Assembly (NCBI GenBank): GCA_916700875.1 | Contig: CAKAKS010000004.1 | Span: 16,851,444-16,915,443 of the forward strand | Length of the DNA: 64,000 bases | Reading direction: 5' to 3' | Source: Sebastes aleutianus | Taxonomy: Eukaryota > Chordata > Actinopteri > Perciformes > Sebastidae | Shown: positions 47,386 to 59,961 of the stretch, piece after piece | How positions within the stretch are numbered: the stretch's first letter is position 1 | Layout: each line of letters opens with the position of its first letter | Translations under genes and position numbers: made by a program | The notes under the pieces: model-generated | Told to the model about the DNA's origin: nothing | Seen by the model: the letters and a program-made list of their open reading frames with translations, nothing else | Database searches by the model: none

Positions 47386-49156
47386 TTAATCATATACTGT
47401 ATGTGATCACCAGATAACGTTTCTCATTTTGTGATCAGTTTTTTCTTCCCAATTACAACATTTTGAAATAACGAGAAATCGGAAGCTGTTTTCTGACAAA
47501 AAGTATTGAAGGATTGAAATAAGGTAGTTTAAGTTGAGATGAAAAAAAATATATGTGAGCATTGTGCAGCTTTTTCCTGCATCTAGATCCAGGTTTACAT
47601 GCATTAAAACACACATTATGAAAGACGATCATGGCAGATGTGCTTGATCGTCATTCAAGTGACTACAGAAATTCATGAGAATATGGCAGAAAGGTCCAAT
47701 CACATTGTGTTAAAAAATTCCTGGATCTACAGTATAAAGGAATCTCTTGTTCACTGCCCCCAAGTTACCAAACAAACAAACAGGGCCAGGAGTAAATCTG
47801 GAGTACTGTGCCGCCTTACTACTCAACTATCTACTTCGGCTTAACACATAAATCTTTTAGACAATGTTTCTTTGTTTCTTCTGCATGTTGACAACCATTT
47901 CTATGGGTGCCGTAGTCTGACCTCAATTGCGGTTGTCATTGTGTTGCTTGTTTGGTACCATAAAGTGTTTACTCTCACCTTTGAACTTCTAGTGACCCCA
48001 CATTTCAATTAACTTCACTGAGAACTTTCCCCAACTAAAAGTCAGTACAGAAACAGCTGTGGTCGGCAAACAGCAGTGTTTAACTCCTCTGTGTTTTCCT
48101 CCTTCTTGGATAGACAGTGGAGAGAAATCCCCCTCTCTGGGGATATTCTGTAACAGGATGTACATTTCTGGATTTGTACTGTCAAATATTCCTGAGAAAT
48201 TCTCCCTGTTTGGTATGAATGAAAACACCCAGACCACACAAGTGATGTCACTGATGTCATTCCAGCAGTGATTTGTTGGCTTAGACGTCCCAGACTGGGA
48301 AAAACACAGATGTTTTCTCCAGCTACACTATGCGGGGTTCTGTTTTGTGCAACACTCCATTTGATAGACTTCCTTTATAATTAAACACATATTAAAGCTT
48401 TGCAGGCCTGTACACATCTTTGAAAATGCCAAATTGGTTGCACAAGTGAGCTTGATGCCTGGGTGTCAGGAGATACAACCAAACAACAATACAAACAACT
48501 TTAACATACTTTGCATCTGTGGTTGATGAAGTTGGGGCAACTAGCCAGCCTCTTGGCGTAAAGTCTTTACAACACTCGATTCAGGAGCTGTGGGCTGAGG
48601 TTCTTCTATTGTTTGTTTCATTGAACTGCTAGGTTGAATTACTGCACACATTGTGGGTATTGAACTAAAAACAAATTTTAAATGGCAATGTGAGGGCTGA
48701 TTGGGACTATTTTCAATAAGTCCTGTTAGGGTTCAGATAACAAATTAGGGAAACCAGAGTCTTTATGGAAACTATGTTTCTAGCCAATATGGCAGAACAA
48801 ATATACTCTTCTGATTACTTTTGGAGCCCAACACACATCGAGAAATAAACAGAGTGTAGTTTGCTCGCGACAGACAGCATACAGGATCTGGAATTCCTGG
48901 TGCTGTAAACCCACTGTGATAAACAAATGGCTGAGGCAACATATGTGCAAACGTAACCCAGGAAAACACCATATACACACAACTGTGGAAAGAGAGCAGA
49001 TGTAAAATATAAACTGGGGGATGGTTATTTACTTTGACACTAGCATTCCTGAGAACAAATCCAAGAGTGAAGACAATTGGACCTCAACTGCACTGTCTCC
49101 TAAATGTGATTCTTATACACAACTGTTTAGATTATGTTTATTATCAACAGACTGTA
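47386..49156. other. Intergenic DNA, nothing recognised
   Basis: No exon, repeat terminus or RNA gene could be supported. Overlapping frames of 62-82 codons near 47989-48271 on both strands have no recognised domain. Confidence 0.5.
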
Positions 49157-49520
49157 ATAGAATGCTGCAGGGATGACGTATTTTTTTGACGTATTTTTGT
49201 AGGCCAACCAAGAAGTTAGCATCGCACTGGTTCCTTCGACAAAAAGCCAATGGGATTTTTCCATTGGGTTTTGGGATTATTGCGGGAAATAAGCTCTGTC
49301 GCAAACACATGTTTATGATACTTGCACGCTTTGTTCAGCAAGACAATCTCCACAAATTAACACAATTCTTATGAATTTTGAAGCGTGGATGCAATCGCCA
49401 GAAGTAAAAAGCTAACGTTAGGCTATAAGCAAACTACACCACGGTCGCATGAGCGCAAGTACACACAAGGCTGTAAAGGTGGATGAGTCGGCGTGATGAC
49501 GTTTAGTAGTCTCATTTGGC
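49157..49520 (+). mobile_element. Truncated copy of the 44477 element
   Basis: It starts ATAGAATGCTGCAGGGATGA and matches the first 350 bp of the complete copy (for example AAGTTAGCATCGCACTGGTT and AAAAGCCAATGGGA) with scattered differences. A local duplication of TTTGACGTATTTTT follows the terminus. The 3' half and right terminus are absent after about 49520. It has the same orientation as the complete copy. Confidence 0.75.
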
Positions 49521-52500
49521 AATTTGCCAATCTGAGGCTATGGTGTCAAAGTTCTGAGCTCTGTACATCTAAGCACCCACACCGACCTCCTCCCTGTGAT
49601 TTTTGGGCAATATAAAGATGGATTGGAAAAATCTTTGTCCAGGCAACAATTATGTTTACCCCAAACTGTATTTGGCAGAACAAATTAGTAATGTAGACTA
49701 TAAACATATTTTTTAGGATGATAAAGGTGGCACTGGAAGGACAGGATAAATGCAGGTTTGAATCCTCTTCCCCTCAAGCCTTTGAGTTCTTCTGGTATAT
49801 TTTAGGAAACCTTGTATTTTCAACATGGCCACCTAATGATCACATTCAAATGAAAGGCCAGCCAAAGAGCTCATTATGTGTAATTTTCAAGGAACACTGC
49901 CCCCAAAACCCAAGTCTTCGGAGTAAAAATGCAAATTTCTAGGACTGAAAATTATGCAGGTTTGAAAATTGCAAACATCTTCCACTGTGGATTTAATATA
50001 ATTTGCCGCTCAAATCTTTATGGTAAACTCAGGCTTGTAGTCTCAAACAATAGAAGGCAGACCTCCCACGATCAAAGTGAATTAATCCATGTCTAACCTC
50101 ATTTCCCTTCTGTGGCCAGACTCTGGGGTGATATTAAAATGTACTAGCTGTGCTTGTTAAAGGTCTTTAAATGCAGTGTTGATGAAACCCCTTCCTAGCA
50201 ACCCTTAGACCACACCCTGGGCCAATGGATGCCCCGTGGCCTCATAAATGGTACCAACGCAGACAGAACTGAGCCCGGGATGACGCAAAGATAAACTCTC
50301 AGGAAGATGGGCTGGGTGGGGGAAAGGAGTGCTGCCCTTTCCATCGATCTGGACTAGTAATTTAACTCTCTGCTGAGTGATCAAAGCATTTTAGGATAAA
50401 AATAAAACCCATTCTTTAACAATCATGGTGCAATTGTGGGTTCCTAAGCAAAGTTTAGGGGACCAACTGTCTAGGATATGTGACTCACCAGGGCAATTGC
50501 AAAACCATCCGGTTGCACCACCAAAAGAGGGTTACGTCAAAAATAGAGTAGACAGTAGAAATAAATCCAAGGTGTGTCCTAACCACTGACCGTTATGTAA
50601 TTTTGGCTTAGATATCGCCTGAAGCATTACGCTGACATAAATGAAAGGGACAATCCGTTCATTAGATCATATGCCGGATATTATTGATGGTAGTCATAAG
50701 GAAAAATAAGTGAATGAATGGAGGAACAATTTCAGCTTTATATTCCCAGGTACCCCTTTTCTCATGATTTCTCTTTTTCCTCATAGGATTTTCTAGTTTT
50801 ATGTTCAATATTGGGCATCTCCTTTACAGTCTGTCTCCCTAATGAATCATCTGTTTCTTCTTTTGGCTTGATTAAATGTAAACAGTGCCTGTATAGTAAA
50901 CCCACTGTCTCGACAACAGTGCTGAAAATAGAGGATCGTCTCCTGTCGTCAGGAGGCAGCAACACTGTTTAGTCTTTTGCTAATGCAAGGACAGTGGAGG
51001 CTGGAGGCTTGTGTGTTTTATTTGGCACGGAAATAAGCCAGAATTAAAAAGCAGGCTCCAGAGCGCACCACCTTTGCTGTAAGAAGGTTCCAAACAGTCT
51101 GTGCGTCCTTTTAAGGCTTGATAAACGTCTCTATTTAGCTGCAACTCCATGTGTGCTGTAGTCCAAAAAGTCTGCTACCTTCTACTGATACCCAGGCAGA
51201 TATAAAGAGTGGGGATAATTATGTGCAGGTGTCCTGATGAGCTCCTGGCTTTCTACTCCGTCCTCACCCCACTTACCACAGCAGCCTCCCAGTCTATGCA
51301 GTCTGTATGTGCCAATTTGTGTGTAATTAAATGTAATTTTCTCACCCACGCCACATGCATCCCAAATTAAAATGTGTCATCAGTGCCACTGCTACCACCA
51401 CGAGGACTTTAAACGTGTCACATCTTTGCAAACCCTGACTTGGAGAAAGGTAAAAGACTACGACTTCCTTGTGTTTCTTACAGTTTCTACAGTATTTTAC
51501 GTCTCCAAGTTCAAGCCTCTGATGGGATATTAAACACCTCATCTAACCTCTGGACATTTTGTCAGGGTGTAATCAAATCCAGAGGACTTTTCACTGGCCT
51601 TTCCAAATGTTTGGTGGGTGTTCAGACTTGTGCCAGTCAATTGAAGCAAGACATAGCTTATTCTCTATCGCACGCTGCCAAGATGCAGCATGAGGTTCTG
51701 TACCACAAACACTTTCCAGCTGCAGAGAGTTCCCTCACAAACCCTTGGGCCAAAAATCCCTGTTAGATATTTGTCACTGAGTCCTTAAATTACACATTCT
51801 TTAAGGCTCATTTTGATTGCAAATAATAGGATTGATACCTTTACAGATCTGGGTTAACATTGTGTTGTTTTAACTCAGCGTGTGTTTGTCTGAGCTTCAC
51901 AGTGGGGAGGAATGCCTTTTTTTGTTTGAAGTTAGACAGCCAGATTCAAAGTGGTAATTTTCTCATGACACCCTAATTTCCATAAGTGCGCCTGCCCAGC
52001 GCTCACTTTAGTGTCAGTTGCATGCCGAGTAACATAAAAAAAGAATAGCTGAAGTCCAAGTCGAGTACTCTATGTTGTGTTCTCTGGCATGGCTATACAT
52101 ATTCGGGGGTTTATCAAGGCCTCAGTGGAAAGAAATCATTTATCTCGTAAAAAAACTTTGGCTTCCACTCCCTCTGCATTCAAAACCATGAACCCGGTGA
52201 TGTCATTAAGTAAAACAATCTGGGCACTGGCAGTCATCATAACTGTGTGAAGTGTTTGCCAGACAGGAATGGTCTGCGCCGGGGGGGTAAGTCTGTTACT
52301 CCTAATAAGGAATGGGAGACACAAATGAGATAAAGTGTTGGTTTGAAGGTCAGCTGACATACTGGGAGACACAAATACAATCCAACAGTTGATGGAAGCT
52401 GGATTTGGTTTGGTTTCTGTTTTCCTCTTCAATTCCCTCGACTGTGTGTGTGTGTACACTGCTGCAGGGAAGCAGGACTAACATCTAACATCTGCAGCAT

Positions 52501-52592
52501 CAGTTGACGGTTCCATATAATGTCATCGGTTAGGCGATGGCATCGACTGTGCTAGAGAAATGGTGGAAAGTAGAGCTGAAATGATCATCTTT
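49521..52592. other. Intergenic DNA, nothing recognised
   Basis: No supported exon or repeat boundary. (GT)n is short at about 52445-52455. The longest frames (107-108 codons) lack recognisable features. Confidence 0.5.
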
Positions 52593-52980
52593 AAAGGTGC
52601 TAAGTGCAAGATTGGGAGCATTTCTATTTCATCCGCACAGCTCTCAACATGGCGACGGCTCTTAGCTAACGATGCTAACAGCACTAACAGTGAAAATTAC
52701 AGCAACACTGCTGACAGAGCTAACGGAGGGTGGGTGCTACGCTTCCGCGGCGTCGATTGGGATGGCGTTGTCAGCTGTAACCGCTGTATGAGAGCAGTGC
52801 AGAGCTGCAGCCGTGTGCTAGCCAGTGGGGCTCGCTTTCACTAACATGCAATGAAAGCATGCACGCACGCACGGCCCGGCGATGTCAACGAAGCACAGAG
52901 AAACTGGGATTACATTCTCTGCTCAGGTAGACATTACTCCATTATATCTTTACATAGCAAATAGTTGTTTGCTGCTATAA
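52593..52980 (+). mobile_element. AAAGGTGCTAA element (copy 2)
   Basis: The left end AAAGGTGCTAAGTGCAAG and the interior match copy 1 and copy 3: CTCTCAACATGGCGACGGCT, TAACAGTGAAAATTACAGCA and ATCTTTACATAGCAAATAG. The right terminus (AGCACCTTT) is not seen after GCTGCTATAAAA, so it is truncated. It lacks the insert of copy 1. The ATGGCGACGGCT-type open frame is short and lies inside the repeat. Confidence 0.7.
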
Positions 52981-53127
52981 AAATATGATGTATTGATACT
53001 TGAACTACTTAACATAATATGAGGAACTTTATTTTTAGCTCCACCTCAACTGTCTATAAAACATTAAAAATTAATCTATCAAGAATATTAATCTAACAGT
53101 ATTATATACACATAGTAGCTACTTCTG

Positions 53128-53650
53128 GCTTACATTGACTTCCTGTATGCTTCAGAGTTCAGTTGAAGATCCTCCTGATCGCATTTAAAGCCCTCCATGG
53201 CATGGCACCCTCTTGTATTTCTGAACTCATAACTCAATACTCTTCACCAAGATTACTCAGATCTTCTGACCAATTGCTATTAAATATCCCACGGTCCAGG
53301 CTAAAAACAAAGGGGCACCGTGCTTTCACCATTTTAGCTCCAACACTTGGGAACTGCCTCCGCCTCACAGCTGTCAGGTCAGTCTGTACCACATTTAAAA
53401 AAAAACACTTTTATAGGCTGGCGTGTTTATAAGTTTGTTGCTTGCAAATCCTTTGGTTTTTGGTTTTATTTGTCTTTTAATTCTGTTCTTTTATATTTTA
53501 TTGCTTTTATTGTTGAGTATCAGCTTCCGTTTTATAAATTGTATATGTTTTCATGCTGTGTACTATTATGTATTTTATTATAAACTGTGAAGCACTTTGT
53601 AACTGCTGTTTTGAAAAGTGCTATATAAATAAAGTTTATTATTATTATTT
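53128..53650 (+). pseudogene. L2-type LINE 3' fragment, broken reverse transcriptase tail
   Basis: The frame gives FRVQLKILLIAFKALHGMAP, LLRSSDQLLLNIPRSRLKTK and GHRAFTILAPTLGNCLRLTA, the C-terminal region of L2/CR1-clade reverse transcriptases. The usual LHWLPV appears as LH, stop, LPV (TGG to TGA at about 53138), and the frame ends soon after HFYRLAC. The 3' end GTGCTATATAAATAAAGTTT with an ATT repeat tail is the L2 signature. The copy is 5' truncated and dead. Confidence 0.8.
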
Positions 53651-53784
53651 ATTTTGTTGTTTAAATGTTAAATGTTTACTATCAAGTATTTTTACACTGT
53701 GGTATTTCTACTTTAACTGACGTAAGAGATCTGGATACTTCTTCCACTGCTCCCATATAGGCTCCTATATATATATTTTTATGC

Positions 53785-54434
53785 TACACTGTAAAAAAAA
53801 AAAAAAAAGTGTAAAATAACGGAAATTTTCCTGCAGCAGGGGCGCCAGAAAATGTCTGTTAAAAAAACGGGAAAAATACTGTCCGTTAATTAACATAAAT
53901 AAACTGTAAAAAAAACAAAAAAAAACCCAGTAATTATCTTTATATAATTAGCCTTTATTACTGTAATATTACAAGAAATATTTTACTTTTAACATATTTA
54001 TTGTTAGAATAGTCATACACCGTAAATCTAAGACCATTTACATATAAATCACAAATGAAACATGTAATTGTACGTTGCAAAAGCCCAAATTTACATTAAC
54101 TCTCAGAAGTTTTGCAAAAAAAATCTGTATTTTTACAAGAAATATTTTTAGAATTCCATGAAATCCTTTTCTTCTAACATAAATTAATTGTTAAAATAGA
54201 GTCATAAACATATACAAAAACTGAATAATTATCTTTAAAAATGATCAAGAAAAGCTTAAATACAGATAATTACGATTGTGACTACAAAAAATACTGTAAA
54301 TCTAAGACAATTTACATATAAATCACAAATGAAACATATCATTTTTACATTTTTTTTCTGTCATTTTGAAATACAGACAAGAAATGTAAAATTTCTTGAA
54401 AAAAAACTGCATTTTTTTTTTTTTTTACAGTGTA
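53785..54434. mobile_element. 650-bp TA-flanked element with CACTGTAAAAAA ends
   Basis: The left end TACACTGTAAAAAA and the right end TTTTTTACAGTGTA are perfect inverted repeats, and both are bordered by TA. The interior is AT-rich and has two related blocks, CTAAGACCATTTACATATAA (about 54028) and CTAAGACAATTTACATATAA (about 54301). It is noncoding and fits a short Tc1/mariner-type non-autonomous element. Confidence 0.75.
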
Positions 54435-54579
54435 TAGATGGAACAAATAAAAAAAAATTATACAAAACTATATAGTACGTTGAACATTAAAACATATTGA
54501 ATGTGTTTTTTATAGTTTTGTTCCACGGTTTACACTAGTGAAAGTCTCTTCTAGTGTAGAAGTGGAGTAGTGTTGGTCA

Positions 54580-55029
54580 GACAGGCGCTGGGTACTCAGT
54601 GGGAGGGAACCAGAGGAGGGGTATGTTTACAGTAAAGGGGTGGGGGGGTTCAAATACAGCTGTGCTTTCGCGCAGGACGTCCCTGTGTCAGGGCTTTAAC
54701 ACCGTTATCTTGCCTCTCTCTCTTCATGGGCTGGAACTTCACCCCAAGTGGCTGCAGTCGCAATTAAGAAACCACGCCTGTTGCTCTCCAGTCCTCCTGC
54801 TTTACACTACATATACTTCCCTGGAGCACAAGCTGTCTCCAGAGCTGCTGCGTCCAGACAACTTCACAACCACTGGAGGAGGATTTTTTTTTTTTTTCCT
54901 TTTATTATTTTATTATCGCGAGAGCGTCGGCTACATTACGAGCCTTCAGGGCTGAACCCGGCCACTGTTTTTCGGGCTGGGAGGTATAATAGTCCAGCTT
55001 TGTCCAGGGAAACACGCACAATAACAGAC
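54580..55029 (+). promoter_or_regulatory. plod2: plod2 promoter / 5' UTR region, predicted
   Basis: GC content rises, with GCGCAGGACGTC (54669 on), CGCGAGAGCGTCGG (54916 on) and short G-rich stretches. A reverse GCGTG core (CACGC, 55013-55017), the HIF-response core, sits 13 bp before the start codon. PLOD2 is a known hypoxia-induced gene, but one core alone is weak. An upstream ATG at 54748 is in the same frame as the start with no stop between, and ATGs at 54599 and elsewhere open other frames. The transcription start is not determined. Confidence 0.4.
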
Positions 55030-55132
55030 ATGGAGTACCTCAAGTTTTGTTTTGTGTTTTCATGCTGGATGAAGTTTGCAAATTGCCTCTACTCTACTGA
55101 TACACCTCAAACTCCTGCGCCTATTCCTAAAG
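55030..55132 (+). CDS. plod2: First coding exon, probable procollagen lysyl hydroxylase 2
   Basis: Encodes MEYLKFCFVFSCWMKFANCL and then YSTDTPQTPAPIPK, with one base of codon 35, and ends at a strong donor AAAG|GTAAGA. The hydrophobic start is a secretory signal peptide, as lysyl hydroxylases work in the endoplasmic reticulum lumen on collagen. Human PLOD2 has IPTD before KLLV, and here IPK plus a codon beginning with G fits IPKD/E and a phase-1 junction before KLLVITV. The gene neighbours a scramblase in the same orientation, as PLOD2 does in mammals. Starting at ATG 55030 puts the signal peptide at the N-terminus; the upstream in-frame ATG would precede it with about 94 residues. The remaining exons lie beyond the window. 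Confidence 0.6.
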
Positions 55133-58100
55133 GTAAGAAACTTTTTTTTTCTCCTCTCTATTGTTTGCGTCATTACGCACGAAGCTACATCATATTTAAT
55201 CCACGTTGGATCGTCTTCTATAGCTGCATTTCAGAGCTGCCAAGTGTGAGAATATTGAATTATCTATTTTAGAAGATGCAATTTAGACATGATGTCACCT
55301 ACTGTACTTACTTGAGGCGCAGGTTGCATGCCTGTGTCTCCCTGTGCGTGGATCTAAATCTGTGGAGCTCTCCATATGTTGGAGCGTAAAATTACATGAT
55401 AGTGCTTAAACACAAAAGAACCGTCTGCGGTTTCACACATTCCTGTTTTTTTTTATTTGATGTTGTCTGGCAGCGTCTTTTATATACACATGTCAGGCTG
55501 TAAAATGTCAGTGCAAAGAAATAACTAACCAATTGGAGGCGACTCTTTGAGGGTTTTCACTTGTTGACACTTGCTTTGCATTTTAAGCTCCAATGAAAAC
55601 CAGAGCAAGCAGTTATAGAAGCAATGCTTGATGCTTTACCATAAATCACAATGTGCAAGAAATCCATTAGCATTTGATTTAATAGCCAACAAGCAATTAT
55701 GTGCTTGAGAAACAGAGAAGTGGTTGTAAACCTGTTATAATTGAAGGTTGGTGGAGTAGAGCCAAGCAGAAGCTGATCAGCTGTTGAGACAGGCTCTATA
55801 TAGTACAGTACATGTATAGCTGTCTGAAGCACCCAGTTTTATGTTGTTCCTATTGCTCAATTGCTCTAAATTACCGTTAACTCATTTCAGTTAAAACACA
55901 GCCCTTTTTCACAGTCTCAGGGAATCTTGTAAAGACCTGCAAACATCAACATAAGTGGGTGCATATGTTTGTTTTTATACCGGTGTTGATGTCATAAATG
56001 CTGTGGGATCGTGTGTAGGTTAAGTCTGGTACTTTTTTAATGATGCATTTTGCTGGGAGAGGCAGGGCAACAACAGATGCCTTCACTCTCCACAGGCTTG
56101 TTTTGTCCTGGACCAACTGAGTGTCTACCATACAGTAGCCACATTAACTTTACAAGGGTTAAAAATGTTTGCTTATAAAGCCTTGTTATCCCTGGGGGAT
56201 TATGTCCGGAGGTAAATGTAATAAACTACTAAATCTCTCATGAATGGAATTTAAAAGGTAGATTAGCAGTTGTAAAAGAGAGCTCTCATACTTTATTTTA
56301 TATGACCGTGCAAACTGAGTGCAATTAAGATTTCATTTAATGACGTTAACATGTGATTATATGAAGTATTTTAATTGGATTGGGTTTAATGTTGCTCCTG
56401 CTACTTAGCTCTATTTTTCTTTTAAAGTATATAATGCACTGCCTTTGCTACAATGGTTGAAAAGCAGAAACCTTTTTTCTTTTTAGATCAATAGATTAAA
56501 TAGATTTGATTTCTGTAGGAAAAAGGGTGGGTCAAAAAAACATATATTCAAAATTTAGTCAATTTTTTTCATTTTTTCCTTACGTTTCATTGCCAAGGGA
56601 ACATCATACACAGATGTTTCGACTCCCTTGGTGTGCAAAACAGCAAAAAGGGATCTAGACTAGACTCAATTTCTGTATGTGAAACCTTTCTTTAACCACT
56701 AAAGGTGTTGTGATGCACTAAACAAGGCACTGGCGAGCAATTCTACTGACTCAATTAACAGTTAACGCAGCTTAACTCCGTGAATAGTTTGCTGTGTTGC
56801 AGTAGGATTTTGAAGCACAAGACCAAACACACATTGCATGAGGCATTGCTTTACACATTACATGCCAATTTTAGATGTAGATCATGCGTGCCTTTGTTTC
56901 TCTTATTTTTCTAATCCAAATAGGAGCCATTTGTTTTTGACTCATAGTGATAGTCCAATAATCAGAAATTTTGGGGCCTGTCTGGGTCGTAACGTCAGAA
57001 ACACTTCATTACACTTATTCTATGAGGTGTTAACAGTGTGGAATATCAACCTGATGAGTCATCTTTTCCCGCAAGTTCCAAGTCAAACACTTTTTTCTCC
57101 TCTTTCCTGAACAAAGAAGAAGATTATTGGGGTGAAAAGTGAAGCAAATAACTTCTCCTTTAGAACACCACATCAAAAAGAACAAGTTGTATGTTCTGTT
57201 TCAGGGTGACGTTCCTGATGCTGCTCATTCTGACAGGGTATTGCAAAGCAGAAATAGTGATTAGCAAGGAAGCAATAAAAAGGTTACACAAAATATTGCA
57301 TTTACAGGCGGCATAAATGTATTCACACTTCCTGGTTTGTGTTGAATGCCACCTGTGCAGATGTAGGGAGAGTGTTTCTCTGTTAGTTCACACTTAATGC
57401 AGATTCTGGTACCTCTCTGCCAACTCTCCTCTAAGACCACAATGACTCTCCAGCGGTTGTAGCACAAAGACGCAAACGGTGCAATTCAGCAGCAAAGAGG
57501 GACAGTGAAAGAAGAAGGAATGCAGGGCTCTGCCCATTTCTCACCTATGCGCACCTTGCCAGTCGCTGTGAACAGCGGACGTGGCTGTTGGTTTGTCGGT
57601 TTTGGAAAATTACAAAATTGGGCGGCGTAGACCCCCACTGTCCAGCCACCTGAAAGGAGCCTTTCACTTATTTTCTGTCTGACTGTGTGAACAGCACCTC
57701 TGACAGAGTATATTTATATTGGATTTAACGGAGAACATTAATATCTGAAAACGATAAAAGCTGTGGTGATCTAAATGAGATCTGTTTTATATCAACACTA
57801 TCTTACAGAGAGATGTTGACATTTCTTGGGGAGTGTATGTGTGGGAGACAAAGAAAAGAGCCATTACTCAGTATGATCTGACAGTTTCCACGGAATAGTC
57901 ATCTTTAGATTAGACCTTTCCCAGACAACAACACTGATGTGTCAGCAGGGAGCATGTTATAGAGAAAAGAAAAGGAAACTCCACCTAAGGTTGTCCATGC
58001 CTTATATGCTGTATAATAGCGCTCTATTGCCTGAAATTCCAGTCTAACAATCTAACAAACCCTGCTGGCAGACCAAGCCTGCAATCATGCCTAAGAACAT

Positions 58101-59961
58101 TGTCACTGTATCACCACAAGGTCGTTTTCGTGCCTCCTTTCCAGCCAAATATGCGTTGTGTTGTCTGCTTTTTTTGTCTCTTTTTTTCTTAGCTGTCTGA
58201 GGTATTCTGCCAACTATCAAGTAGATAAGATGGCAGGATATCAAGCGGACAGTTCCAATGATGAAATGTCTTCCTCTCAAGGAAAACTGAAAACAGATGA
58301 CATTTCAGCTTAAGTTGTCAGGACTAGTAAATATGCCATTGTCCTACCTAGCAAGTCATTTAAATGATGACTGTGTGAAAGTGGGAATTGAGCAGCTGTT
58401 GATCTTTGGCAAGAGCTGTTGGCTGAATCTTGAATTGTTGAAATCGCCACGTATTGTTCAACTTTATGTTAAGTTGTAGTCATTAATAGTTGTCAACATA
58501 CTAAATGGACTAAGGCTTGAATATTTACTGTAACATACCAATGTGATAAAGTTTTTTTTTAAAAAGGAGGGAAATGGATACAGGAAAATGAGACAATCAC
58601 AATTAAAATCTGTAAACAATTGTCAGAAGTAGGCAGGACCAGCTTGCAGCTTTTTACTGGGAAACTATCCCTTGGTCGAATCACAACAGGTTATCCAATA
58701 ATTTCAAAGTACCGACTTTTGTTTGTGTTTTTTAAGAGCCAGATATTTCAGTTTGTATTTAGAAATCATTGAAGCCTGTTGAAATAAATCAGCTAGCTGA
58801 GGAGAACCTGTAGATGATGCCAAACTTGCAGTTAGGGAGCATCTCACTGCTCATCTTTAAAGAATTTTCAATTTACTTTCCAGGAAGGGAGAAACAGGAG
58901 CCGTTTCAAAGAAACAGCATGTGGTTTTACATTAAAATGATTGGCTCATATCTCCTTTGCAGGAAATATTATCAAAATATAATATCTTATATCATCAAAT
59001 TGTGGTTTTCTTTCCACTTACAGCAATTTCAGCACAAAAAATTTGAAAACACACTGTTTAAACCTAAATTGTTAACCTCTAAATGTATTATGTTGAATCA
59101 CGTGTGTGTTCCTGTTAACAAAGAAGGATTTAAAGCTCTACAGTAACACCGGACTGTGGTCAACAGAGGAAATGACTGCACTAACAAGAGCACTGCCTGA
59201 CATAAACCAGATTAGATTAGTCCTTCATTCTTTTTGCATTACAGTAGTTTTTGTAGGGTAAAATAAATAGGCTATTCTTGATTCAAAAATGGCGTGAGTC
59301 GAGACGACAAAATTGTTTCCTGGCCTAATGCTAGTGACATCATGCCACATCCAGAGGCTCAAGTGCTTGTGGTCTGACATACTGTATGTAATTGGAAACA
59401 CAGGCCTTTTCTGCAGATGCACTACACAGCCCTGTGTGCGTTTTATCAATTATTGGTGACTTTGAAACGTCACTAGAAAATAAACTCTATTTTAATTTAG
59501 TGGACAGCTAAAATAATGTCTGACTACCCAACCAGTGAGCATTAGTTTTTTCTAGTCCCTTGTGTATCCATGCCTAAAATTTGTTGACTACGGCTAATTA
59601 CAAACACACGGGGTACTTACCAAGGTAGCAACAATGGTATTTTTTAAGCGAAAAGGAATGTCTGCAGGTCTGGGGGTTTAGATAATAAGTGATACTTCTG
59701 TGCCAAAGCTGCATGTAGGTACATTATTTCTAATGCATTCTAAAGCTGGAAAATCTTTAGGTCAGATAATATGCTATGTTTAGCTGAGGGCTGAGAATTG
59801 AATGGATGAAAGAGTTACTTAAGTGAGGACTAAGCAGTTAAAGAAATGTATTCTATGTCTGTCTACAAAGACGGCATGAATTGATTTTTGTGTCTATTTA
59901 TTCTTCTTGTATAAATTCAGTACAATACACTAAGCAAATGTGCTCAAGAAGTCTTTGTCCT

